A stretch of 64,000 bases of DNA from Bacillota bacterium. Lineage in GTDB: Bacteria; Bacillota; Clostridia; Peptostreptococcales; Anaerovoracaceae. How positions within the stretch are numbered: the first letter of the stretch is position 1; each line of letters begins with the position of its first letter. A program made the translations under genes and the position numbers. Below the pieces are notes generated by a model. It did no database searches. It was not told the DNA's origin and worked only from the letters and a program-made list of their open reading frames with translations. This document shows positions 16,869-23,805 of the stretch, one piece after another. Where the stretch lies: contig JAGAHX010000025.1 in NCBI GenBank assembly GCA_017626845.1, forward strand, positions 1 to 64,000, read 5' to 3'.

Positions 16869-16906
16869 TACCAATTTTTGGTTGACATATTTATACATTA
16901 TTGGTA
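16869..16906. promoter_or_regulatory. Possible operator between acnX and the toxin promoter
   Basis: TACCAAT (16869-16875) and ATTGGTA (16900-16906) form an inverted repeat that overlaps the toxin promoter and lies 34 bases ahead of the acnX start. A second smaller palindrome, ACCAATTTTTGGT, shares the left arm. The spacing suits a dimeric repressor, but no regulator gene is adjacent. Confidence 0.35.
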
Positions 16907-16910
16907 ATAT
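16882..16910 (+). promoter_or_regulatory. Strong sigma-A promoter of the type I toxin
   Basis: TTGACA (16882-16887), a 17-base spacer and TAATAT (16905-16910) make a near-consensus promoter. Transcription is expected to begin about 16917, giving a 5' untranslated region of roughly 74 bases before the ATG at 16991. Confidence 0.8.
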
Positions 16911-16990
16911 AGCATTCAAGAGATCCCGCTGGGGCGGTGTTACCTCCCAAATCGCGCTGAAAGGCGTGCAGGAAAGGAGGTACAGGCTTT

Positions 16991-17080
16991 ATGGTTACGT
17001 ATGAAAGCACGTTTCAGTTTGCCTTAGTGCTGCTGACTGCCTTCCTCGTGGCCGCTGCAGTCTTCGGACGCAAAAAATAA
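16991..17080 (+). CDS. Small hydrophobic toxin of a type I toxin-antitoxin locus (holin-like toxin family)
   Basis: A 29-residue peptide, too short for most gene callers. It begins MVTYE, has one hydrophobic helix (about residues 9-25, FALVLLTAFLVAAAVF) and ends GRKK, which is the layout of the Firmicutes putative holin-like toxins. A consensus AAAGGAGG sits 10 bases before the ATG. The seven bases GGAGGTA of this ribosome site (16976-16982) are exactly complementary to TACCTCC at 16941-16947, so the site can be hidden in a 5' hairpin. Such peptides damage the membrane when overproduced. Flanking signals for an antisense RNA support the type I assignment. Confidence 0.82.
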   Translation: MVTYESTFQFALVLLTAFLVAAAVFGRKK

Positions 17081-17082
17081 AG

Positions 17083-17108
17083 CCGGCCGCCAAGTGATTG
17101 GCGGTCGG
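17083..17108 (-). terminator. Terminator hairpin of the antisense RNA
   Basis: CCGGCCGCCAA and TTGGCGGTCGG pair over 11 bp with one G-U. On the minus strand the stem is followed by CTTTATTTTTT, a good T run. On the plus strand it is only a structural hairpin in the toxin mRNA. Confidence 0.65.
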
Positions 17109-17118
17109 TAACCCTTTT

Positions 17119-17157
17119 AGAGGTGACACCGCCATCGCACCAGCGGTGATCTCTTTT
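17119..17157 (+). terminator. Terminator of the toxin mRNA
   Basis: CACCGC (17127-17132) pairs with GCGGTG (17143-17148) and AGAG (17119-17122) with CTCT (17151-17154), followed by six T. The same stretch is also complementary to the mRNA 5' end (16919-16946), so it can switch between a local hairpin and a long-range 5'-3' fold. Confidence 0.75.
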
Positions 17158-17194
17158 TTGTTTGAATCCAATGTATCACAGAAACTGGGAATTT

Positions 17195-18343
17195 TCAATA
17201 TCCTTTGAGAGAAAGAATGAACATTCCGGACAGTACAGCAAGAAGCAGAACATTCACCGCCGTAAACTCCAGCAGATATCTGCCGGCTTTTGCCTCTTCC
17301 GAATGCAGATAGAGCTTTAAGCTGATGAGGCTTGCCAGGCTGGCGATGGGCGTGCCGAGCCCGCCGATATCGACCCCTAGGATGAGATCGCGGGCCCGGT
17401 CCGTGAACCCGGACAGGAGCAAAGCCGCGGGTACGTTGCTGATCACCTGGCTGGCCAGAAGCGCCGTAAAGTATTCCCGCCCTTCCATCAGGTCTTCCAG
17501 CAGCGCAGCCACACTGTCCATGCGGGCCAGATTGCCGGAAAATACGAAAAAAGCGATAAACGTCAGAAGCAGCATAAAGTCTGCTTCTTTTAAAATGCCG
17601 CGGTCGAAGACGAACAATACGGCGATCAGGACCGCGAGCATGCCCTGCCAGGGCAGGATGCGCAGTACCGTGAGCAGACAGACCGCGAACAGCAGGCTGT
17701 GGACCAGCAGTTCTCTGCGGTCGATCTCCCGGTATTTGCCCAGATGGATCTCCAGCTTTTCCTTCGGAAAGAGGAAGCAGGCTGCCAGGATCAACAGAAG
17801 CGACAACCCCCAGACGGGAAACGTGATCCCCAGAAACTCGCCCATCCCCAGGCCATAATAGGAATACAGGTACAGATTTTGCGGATTGCCGACCGGCGTC
17901 AGCATGCTGCCCAGGTTGGCGGCGACAGTCTGCAGCACGACGACGCGGATCAGGTGCTGCAGTCTTCCCGACATGCCCAGCACGATGACCGCAAACGGCA
18001 CGAACGTAAGCAGCGCCACGTCGTTCGTGATGAGCATGGACGTAAAGAAGCAGAGCAGGACCAGCAATATGCTCAGCATCCGGAGACTGCCGGAGCGTTC
18101 GCAGACTTCCTGGGCCAGGTGTTCAAACAATCCAGCCTGACGCAGCCCCGCCACCACGGTCATGAGGCAGTACAGGAGCGCCAGCGTGCGGAGATCGAGA
18201 TACGAAAAGTAAGTCCCGTCCGGCGGGACGAAAAAGCAGCTGACCGCAGCAGCCAGCGCCGCGATGACGAGCACGGGTTCTTTTTTAATGAAGGTGCGAA
18301 TCAACGTTTGGAGACCGTCCCGTTTCCGATAAAGTGAGTCCAT
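17195..18343 (-). CDS. ArsB/NhaD/CitM-superfamily anion transporter
   Basis: This integral membrane protein has about 10-11 hydrophobic helices and belongs to the ion-transporter superfamily that includes ArsB and citrate/Na+ transporters. Family signs are the two re-entrant-like motifs: TNDVALLTFVPFAVI with LTPVGNPQNLYLY in the first half, and SNVPAALLLSGF with GIDxGGxGTP-like GVDIGGLGTPIASLAS in the second. The start at ATG 18343 (382 residues) overlaps the upstream flavoprotein gene by 43 bases; a TTG at 18304 that overlaps its stop as TTGA is an alternative. The transported ion is unknown. It is co-transcribed with the Fe-S flavoprotein. Confidence 0.82.
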   Translation of the reverse strand: MDSLYRKRDGLQTLIRTFIKKEPVLVIAALAAAVSCFFVPPDGTYFSYLDLRTLALLYCLMTVVAGLRQAGLFEHLAQEVCERSGSLRMLSILLVLLCFFTSMLITNDVALLTFVPFAVIVLGMSGRLQHLIRVVVLQTVAANLGSMLTPVGNPQNLYLYSYYGLGMGEFLGITFPVWGLSLLLILAACFLFPKEKLEIHLGKYREIDRRELLVHSLLFAVCLLTVLRILPWQGMLAVLIAVLFVFDRGILKEADFMLLLTFIAFFVFSGNLARMDSVAALLEDLMEGREYFTALLASQVISNVPAALLLSGFTDRARDLILGVDIGGLGTPIASLASLISLKLYLHSEEAKAGRYLLEFTAVNVLLLAVLSGMFILSLKGY

Positions 18344-18942
18344 ACGCCGGGCTCTTCCGCAGGCTTTTCGATGCCGGCTTTCTTTGCAGTTTCCATGCAC
18401 TTCAGCAGATATGCCATGTTATGCCCGATATTGCGCATGGTGCGCATACCTTCCGCGTCCTGGCGGGCTTCCTCGGCAGTAAATCCGTAGACCATGTTCC
18501 AGTAGGTGGAAGAGACCACAGGCATTTCGCTGATCGTCAGATATTTGTTGAGGTCATCCATCGTAGTGACCACGCCGGCCCTGCGGGCCGCCGCAATGCA
18601 CGCACCCGGCTTTAAACGGAAGCTGTGCGCGTTTGCGTAGAACACGCGGTCCATGAAAGATTTCATATTGCCGTTGGGCCCTGCATAGTGCACCGGCGCA
18701 CCGAATACGAATCCATCGGCCTCCTCCGCCTTATCCAGAAATTCATTCACAACGCCTCCGAAAACACAGCGTCCGGTCTTTTCGCAGCCGCCGCAGCCGA
18801 TGCAGCCGCCGACCGCCTTATTTCCGATCCAGAAGATCTCCGCCTCCACGCCTTCCTTTTCCAGCGTTTTTGCGATCTCGTCCAGGCCTGCCCAGGTCGT
18901 GCCCTTCTCGTGGGGACTTCCGTTGACTAATATGACTTTCAT
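18301..18942 (-). CDS. Iron-sulfur flavoprotein of the NADPH-dependent FMN reductase family
   Basis: The 213-residue protein starts with the FMN-binding loop VNGSPHEKGTTWAGL and contains the compact cluster motif GCIGCGGCEKTGRC near residues 46-59, the spacing seen in archaeal-type iron-sulfur flavoproteins (Isf). APVHYAGPNGNMKSFMDR is the second flavin segment. Such proteins pass single electrons, for example from ferredoxin to oxygen or other acceptors, in anaerobes. It is the first gene of a two-gene unit with the anion transporter. An extended -10 (TGCTATAAT) lies upstream at 18987-18995 on the minus strand. Confidence 0.88.
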   Translation of the reverse strand: MKVILVNGSPHEKGTTWAGLDEIAKTLEKEGVEAEIFWIGNKAVGGCIGCGGCEKTGRCVFGGVVNEFLDKAEEADGFVFGAPVHYAGPNGNMKSFMDRVFYANAHSFRLKPGACIAAARRAGVVTTMDDLNKYLTISEMPVVSSTYWNMVYGFTAEEARQDAEGMRTMRNIGHNMAYLLKCMETAKKAGIEKPAEEPGVWTHFIGNGTVSKR

Positions 18943-18986
18943 AATGCCTCCTTCTCTGGCTTCTTAAGCGAATCGAACCATGTAGT

Positions 18987-19021
18987 ATTATAGCATAGCA
19001 GGCGGCGCTTTCTGCTATAAT
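18987..19021. promoter_or_regulatory. Divergent extended -10 promoters (Isf gene and M20 peptidase)
   Basis: TGCTATAAT occurs on the minus strand at 18987-18995 and on the plus strand at 19013-19021. The two sites are 17 bases apart and serve opposite genes. The -35 regions are poor, as expected for extended -10 promoters. Confidence 0.55.
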
Positions 19022-19062
19022 GGTTGCAGAGAAAAACAGCAGAACAGGAGGCAAAGATACCC

Positions 19063-20337
19063 ATGAACGAAGCGATCCAAACACTATACAGTTCTGAAAA
19101 GATACAAAAGGCTATGGCCTTTATCAAAGAAGATGCGGAGAACACGCTGCAGCAGCAGATCGAGCTGGCAGGCATTCCGGCCTATTCCAACCACGAAGAG
19201 AAAAAGGCAGCCCGTTTCCGGGAGATCATCGAAGAGATGGGCTACCAAACAATACAGGACGAAGTGGGCAACGTCTTCGCTGTGATCGAGGGACCAAAAG
19301 ATGCGCCTGTTGTGATGGTCACCGCCCATCTGGATACGGTCTTTCCCATGGACACGGATCTGACGATGCGACGGGAAGGCAGCCGCATCTGCATGCCCGG
19401 CATCTGCGACGACACCAGGGGCTGCGCGGAGGTGCTGGCCATCCTGCGGGCCATGAAGGCTGCAGATATCCGGCCGGCCTGCACGCTGTGGATCGGCGGC
19501 GACGTGGGCGAGGAAGGCGTCGGCAATTTCCGGGGCGTACGGCACATCTTCAACACAAAGAAAACGAAGGTAGATGCCTTCGTCTCCATCGACGGGCACG
19601 GAGACCACCTGACGTACGGGGCGCTGTCCGACGTGCAGTTCCGGGTCACATTCCGGGGACCGGGCGGCCACTCCGTGGGCGCCTACGGCCTGGTGAACCC
19701 CGTAGAATGTATGGGACGGACCATCGCCCGGATCTCCCAGGAACGCGTTCCCCTCGAGCCCTTTACGATCTTCAACGTTTCCACGGTGCAGGGCGGTACC
19801 GGGGTCACGTCCATCGCCAGCGAATGCTCTTTTACCATGGACGTGCGCAGCAAGGACACGAAGATCATGGAGGATTTCCATGCAAAATGCCTGCAGATCG
19901 CACAGGAATGCGCGGAGGAAGAGTACGAACGCTGGGCCGTGGAAAGAGAATTTGCCGTAAAGAACAGCAAGGAGCTCCGCTTCGATCCCGAAGCCCGCAT
20001 TCAAATGAGCACAGAGGAACTGGGCGGCTCCACCGGCGGCGTGCAGGACGAGAACTGCGAGATCATTTCGCTTCTGAAAGATGCCTTTCGTATCTGCGGC
20101 ATCGAGCCGAAGATGCGGGAACTGGCCAGCACCGACGCCAACATTCCCCTTTCCCTGGGGATCCCGGCAGCGACCATCACCTCAGGGGGCGACAGCGGCG
20201 GCACGCACGATATCAGCGAATGGTACGACCCGGCGGATGCCTACAAGGGCGTGCAGAAGAATCTGGTGTGCATCCTTTCCTTAACGGGTGTGGAAGGCGT
20301 CATCCCGCCCCAGATCTCCAAGAAACAGATGGTGTAG
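19063..20337 (+). CDS. M20-family zinc peptidase (PepT/ArgE-like)
   Basis: A 424-residue cytoplasmic metallopeptidase. The start is the ATG at 19063, after CAGGAGGCAAAGATACCC. Metal-binding motifs are in order: AHLDTVF near residue 88, the bridging aspartate in GICDDTRGCA near 118, the catalytic glutamates in GDVGEEGVGN near 150, and the last histidine in SGGTHDISEWYD near 385. A lid dimerisation domain (HSVGAYG) sits between. Members hydrolyse dipeptides, tripeptides or N-acyl amino acids; specificity is not clear. A 79-residue gene follows after 3 bases. Confidence 0.9.
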   Translation: MNEAIQTLYSSEKIQKAMAFIKEDAENTLQQQIELAGIPAYSNHEEKKAARFREIIEEMGYQTIQDEVGNVFAVIEGPKDAPVVMVTAHLDTVFPMDTDLTMRREGSRICMPGICDDTRGCAEVLAILRAMKAADIRPACTLWIGGDVGEEGVGNFRGVRHIFNTKKTKVDAFVSIDGHGDHLTYGALSDVQFRVTFRGPGGHSVGAYGLVNPVECMGRTIARISQERVPLEPFTIFNVSTVQGGTGVTSIASECSFTMDVRSKDTKIMEDFHAKCLQIAQECAEEEYERWAVEREFAVKNSKELRFDPEARIQMSTEELGGSTGGVQDENCEIISLLKDAFRICGIEPKMRELASTDANIPLSLGIPAATITSGGDSGGTHDISEWYDPADAYKGVQKNLVCILSLTGVEGVIPPQISKKQMV

Positions 20338-20340
20338 GAC

Positions 20341-20580
20341 ATGAGATTACCGGAACTGGAAAATGAATTAAAGACGATCTACGGCAGCGATGCTTCCCGG
20401 GTATTCCGGACCATCCTGCCAGGCATCCTGATGGATTTTACGAAGATGATCAACCGGGCCGGGCCGGATGCGGACGTGCGGGAAGTCTACCACCTGGAGG
20501 ACGGCAAGGGCGCCGTCGTTTTGTCCTGCCGCAAGATATCCGGCGTGCCGGGACCGATCGAGGCGCAGCTGCGGAAATAG
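20341..20580 (+). CDS. Small conserved-looking protein of unknown function
   Basis: The family was not recognised. It has 79 residues and is soluble, with no signal or membrane segment (MRLPELENELKTIYG start, GPIEAQLRK end). The start lies 3 bases after the stop of the M20 peptidase gene, so it is translated from the same message. Codon use resembles its neighbours, which supports a real gene. A partner role with the peptidase is only a guess. Confidence 0.65.
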   Translation: MRLPELENELKTIYGSDASRVFRTILPGILMDFTKMINRAGPDADVREVYHLEDGKGAVVLSCRKISGVPGPIEAQLRK

Positions 20581-20684
20581 AGAAAGAGGGACGGTTTATC
20601 TGACGCAAAAGCCCTGCTGTGAGATATAATAAAAGGCGAAGACCTGCCCTCTTGGGACAGGAAAAGATAGGAGGAAAACAACAA

Positions 20685-21200
20685 ATGAAGAAAAACCGTA
20701 TCCTAATCCTGATGCTCATTCTGGCCGTCGGAGCAGCCATGCTCCTGTCCGGCTGCGGCAAGAGCAGCGAAGAAAGCTCCGCACCCGCAGTGGAAGAGAC
20801 GGAAACGGGAGAGCCCGAGGAGACGGCAGATGAAAGCAGCGAAGCGGAAACCACCGCGCAGACGCTGGAAAGTTATCTCGAAGAGCACGAAGATATCAAA
20901 GAGCAGCTCGTAAATGCCAGCGCCGGGCAGGAAAACCTGGAGATCTGGGCAGAGGAAAACACGCTGATCTATTCCTATGATCTGGGATCCCAGCTTCAGG
21001 CGGATTACGACGAAGCAATGGCAGCAACGCTTGCCCAAAGCCTGGAAGAGTCATTAAAAAGTACTGTAGATGCTTTCTCAAATATCTGCTCTGTACTGCA
21101 GGATGAGACCGGGATCGAAGACATTCATACGCTCGTGAGATACATCTGGGGAGACCACATCATCTACGAAGAGGATTTTACGGCAGACAGCGCCGAATAA
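20685..21200 (+). CDS. Acidic lipoprotein of unknown function
   Basis: The start is the ATG at 20685 with a GGAGGAAAACAACAA ribosome site; the open frame upstream is not supported. The 171-residue product has a lysine-rich N-terminus, a hydrophobic stretch and a lipobox LLSGC near residue 21, so it should be lipid-anchored on the outer face of the membrane. After the cysteine comes a Ser/Glu/Thr-rich linker (to about residue 60) and a small alpha-helical domain. No catalytic motif was seen. It ends shortly before a strong terminator shared with the convergent MATE gene. Confidence 0.75.
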   Translation: MKKNRILILMLILAVGAAMLLSGCGKSSEESSAPAVEETETGEPEETADESSEAETTAQTLESYLEEHEDIKEQLVNASAGQENLEIWAEENTLIYSYDLGSQLQADYDEAMAATLAQSLEESLKSTVDAFSNICSVLQDETGIEDIHTLVRYIWGDHIIYEEDFTADSAE

Positions 21201-21228
21201 ACACCGACACCGATTCGTTAAAACAAGA

Positions 21229-21267
21229 CCCCGCTAAGGCCAAAAATCGGCCCATAGCGGGGTTTTT
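21229..21267. terminator. Terminator between the lipoprotein and MATE genes
   Basis: ACCCCGCTA pairs with TAGCGGGGT over nine bases, followed by TTTTTG on the plus strand. On the minus strand a looser T-rich run follows, so it may act in both directions. Confidence 0.75.
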
Positions 21268-21285
21268 GTCTGCATTTTGGATAAC

Positions 21286-22653
21286 TTATGCACTTCGTCC
21301 TGTTTCCGACGCAGATCCGCCCATTTTCCGCAGTTCGCTGTATGCCATGGGCACCGCCAGGATAAACGTGAGGACATCGGCGATGGCCTGGGTCATCTCC
21401 ACCCCCTTTAGCCCGAAGATGCGGGGCAGGATGAGGATGAGCGGAATAAAGAAGATGCCGTTGCGGGCGGAGGACGTGATCGAGGATTTTAAACTCTTGC
21501 CCGTGGCCTGCAGCATCATGTTCGTGAGGATGGACGCTGCCATGAGAGGCAGAGCCGCCGCCTGCCAGCGCAGCGCAGCCGCCCCCACCGCCACCACTTC
21601 GGGATCGTTCCGGAACCATCCCACGACGGGTTCCGCAAAGATGAGGCAGAGCGCGGCGAATGCCGCCAGCAGGATCGTCCCATACTTGACGCAGAAACGG
21701 TACCCTTCCTTGACGCGGGCATACAGCCCTGCCCCATAGTTGTAGGAGCAGACCGGCTGGTATCCCTGTCCGAAACCGACAAGCGCAGACATGAGGAGCA
21801 TCAGGATGCGGCTCACGATGGACATACCGGCGATGGCCGGGTCACCTCCGTAGAAGTTGGCGTAGCGGTTCAACAGCAGCGTGGAGACCGCAGCCATGCC
21901 CTGACGCATTAGGGACGGAAACCCGTTGGCCGCGATGGATGCGATATACGCGGGCTCCGGCTTCAGGTTGCGGATGCTCAGGCGGATGTTGTCGCCCATG
22001 CGGCTGCCGATGAACAGCGCCACAAAACTGACGAACTGGCCGCTGATGGTGGCGATGGCTGCGCCCTGGATGCCCAGGCCGAAGCCGAACATCAGGATGG
22101 GGTCCAGCGCGATGTTCATGACGGCTCCGCACATCAGGCCGATCATGGCGTACATGGCGCTGCCCTGGAACCGCAGCTGGTTGTTGATGACGAACTGGCA
22201 GGTCATGAAAGGCGCGCCCAGCAGGATGATCCGCATATAGGCGACGGTATCCGGCCGCGAAGAGGACGTGGCGCCGATCCAGTCCGCCAGCCTTTCCGCT
22301 TCCAGGTTGCCGAACACGGCCAAAAGCACGCCGATGACCAACGCCATGGCAAAGCCCATCACGGCGACCTCATTTGCCTTCTGTCTCTCCCCTGCGCCCA
22401 AAAGCCTCGCCAGATAGTTGCCGGAGCCCTGGCCGCAGAAGAAGCCGAACGCCTGGATGATCGCCATCACGGAAAAGACCAGGCCGACGGCAGCCGTTGC
22501 CTGGGTGGAGATGCGGCCGACGAAATATGTGTCGGCGGAATTATAAATACCCGTCACCAGCATGCTGATGATGGTCGGCACGGCCAGTGCGGGGATAAGT
22601 TTCGGTATGGGGGTTTCGGTCAGGTATGTATGCCTGTCCGGGTGTTTCTGCAT
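21286..22653 (-). CDS. MATE-family efflux transporter
   Basis: The 455-residue protein has 12 predicted membrane helices in two similar halves. The start is the ATG at 22653 after GAGAGGAGACTC. Family segments include PALAVPTIISMLVTGIYN at the N-terminus, GLVFSVMAIIQAFGFFCGQ, and the second-half counterpart NRYANFYGGDPAIAGMSIV. MATE transporters export cationic drugs or metabolites with Na+ or H+. It ends beside a bidirectional terminator and lies downstream of two genes for membrane proteins of unknown role. Confidence 0.93.
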   Translation of the reverse strand: MQKHPDRHTYLTETPIPKLIPALAVPTIISMLVTGIYNSADTYFVGRISTQATAAVGLVFSVMAIIQAFGFFCGQGSGNYLARLLGAGERQKANEVAVMGFAMALVIGVLLAVFGNLEAERLADWIGATSSSRPDTVAYMRIILLGAPFMTCQFVINNQLRFQGSAMYAMIGLMCGAVMNIALDPILMFGFGLGIQGAAIATISGQFVSFVALFIGSRMGDNIRLSIRNLKPEPAYIASIAANGFPSLMRQGMAAVSTLLLNRYANFYGGDPAIAGMSIVSRILMLLMSALVGFGQGYQPVCSYNYGAGLYARVKEGYRFCVKYGTILLAAFAALCLIFAEPVVGWFRNDPEVVAVGAAALRWQAAALPLMAASILTNMMLQATGKSLKSSITSSARNGIFFIPLILILPRIFGLKGVEMTQAIADVLTFILAVPMAYSELRKMGGSASETGRSA

Positions 22654-22670
22654 GAGTCTCCTCTCCCGGG

Positions 22671-23372
22671 TCACTCCTCCGCATCCCATTGCGTCGACGG
22701 CAGGATGACCTCCTCTTCCATCTCCTCCATGATCTGCTGCACCACTTCCGGCTCTGCGGGGCCGTCCTCGAACTTGTCGAAGAATGTGACGGCCATGCTG
22801 GCCAACTGTGCGGCTTCCAGTTTATCTTCCTGCAGATCGCGTCCGTCCACGAAGAAGAACTCCGAGGCATCCCACAGCGCCATCCAGAACAGCACGAACA
22901 CCGCTTCGGACAGGACCTTTGGAATGCCGGGGAACATCGTTACCAGATACAGGATGACGGCAAAAACCGCCACCAGCAGGAACATAAACAGGATACGCCG
23001 GTTGTTGGCCTGGATGGACATCTGCACATCGCCCATCTTCAGGGCGTAATAGTCAAGGATCGTCTCTTCGATCGTGGTCTTCTGCGCCTCGGTAAAGCGG
23101 TGACCGCAGATCTCCAGCACGATGGGATATTCCGGCGGGATGTAGATCGCGTTCTCCTCCACGAAGCGCGCGAAGGACTCTTCGACCCACTCGTAGCCCT
23201 TTACGGAATAGCGGTCGATGATGTCGTTGTACCCGGATACGTTGCAGGAGATATAGGCGAGGCCTTTCTCTACGTAGAAATCCTTGACGAACTTCCCGAG
23301 GTCAACGTTCTTCCGGCTGAGTTTCCTCAGGTTCTGTATCTGTCTTCTGCTCTTGCGTTTCGTAAAAAACAT
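22671..23372 (-). CDS. Two-helix membrane protein of unknown function
   Basis: The family was not recognised. The start is the ATG at 23372 with a GTCAGGAGACGACC ribosome site, giving 233 residues. The N-terminus is basic (MFFTKRKSRRQIQ). After a soluble region of about 125 residues there are two close hydrophobic helices (about 128-148 and 155-175), then an acidic C-terminal domain. The gene overlaps the 3' end of the upstream membrane protein gene by 71 bases, so the two are tightly linked and may work together. Confidence 0.7.
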   Translation of the reverse strand: MFFTKRKSRRQIQNLRKLSRKNVDLGKFVKDFYVEKGLAYISCNVSGYNDIIDRYSVKGYEWVEESFARFVEENAIYIPPEYPIVLEICGHRFTEAQKTTIEETILDYYALKMGDVQMSIQANNRRILFMFLLVAVFAVILYLVTMFPGIPKVLSEAVFVLFWMALWDASEFFFVDGRDLQEDKLEAAQLASMAVTFFDKFEDGPAEPEVVQQIMEEMEEEVILPSTQWDAEE

Positions 23373-23802
23373 GGTCGTCTCCTGACGGGGCGAAATATAT
23401 TCTGCCGAGTCTCGTGGCCTGCCCTTCGAACCAGATGGCATCGTAGGGCGGCAGCGGTCTGTGGCGTCTTCTTTTATACCGGTGGACGCGGTACCGTATG
23501 GACGAGGGGATCGATACGAGGAACGGCATAAAAAAGCCGAACCAGCAGTTCTGGATGGCGTGTCCGCTCTCGTGGATGCAGATATGCCTGCTGGGCTCCT
23601 TCTGCTTAAAAAAGAACGGACCCATGCTGCAGCCGCCCCAGTGCGACCCTACCTCGAAATACCAGCACCATCCGAAACGCTGAGGATGATTTCCCGTCAG
23701 GCGCAGCACGGCGGCCGTCAGGCAGCCCGCCAGCGTCGTGGGCAGTCCCCAGGTAAAGGAAAGCAGGTAAAATGCAGTTTTATTCAGCCGTACGTGTTCC
23801 AC
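23302..23802 (-). CDS. Membrane protein with HESGHAIQ metal-site-like motif
   Basis: A 166-residue protein with two or three hydrophobic stretches. HESGHAIQNCWFGFF near residue 77 resembles the HExxH helix of zinc metallopeptidases and is followed by PFLVSIPSSIRYR. A similar HEYGHxxQ...GIPS pattern occurs in small membrane proteins of many Firmicutes and Bacteroidetes, but I know of no proven activity. If it binds metal, the third ligand is not obvious. The start is 3 bases from the stop of the FAD dehydrogenase gene, and the end overlaps the next gene by 71 bases. Confidence 0.7.
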   Translation of the reverse strand: MEHVRLNKTAFYLLSFTWGLPTTLAGCLTAAVLRLTGNHPQRFGWCWYFEVGSHWGGCSMGPFFFKQKEPSRHICIHESGHAIQNCWFGFFMPFLVSIPSSIRYRVHRYKRRRHRPLPPYDAIWFEGQATRLGRIYFAPSGDDHVFYETQEQKTDTEPEETQPEER

Positions 23803-23805
23803 AGT

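Larger units (their letters stand above)
17075..17163 (-). ncRNA. Predicted antisense RNA antitoxin
   Basis: On the minus strand TTGAAA (17193-17198), 17 bases and TACATT (17170-17175) form a promoter facing the toxin gene. Transcription from about 17163 would cover the 3' end of the toxin mRNA. It would stop at a hairpin made from 17083-17108 followed by the T-rich run opposite 17071-17081. The product would be about 85-90 bases and fully complementary to the toxin mRNA tail. This is the RatA/SR4-like arrangement. Ends are inferred from sequence, not measured. Confidence 0.65.

Noticed and set aside
17120-17148. Similarity of AGGTGACACCGC to the T-box sequence AGGGTGGNACCGCG
   Set aside because: There is no specifier stem and no downstream biosynthetic gene on that strand; the segment is explained by the toxin mRNA terminator and its pairing with the mRNA 5' end.
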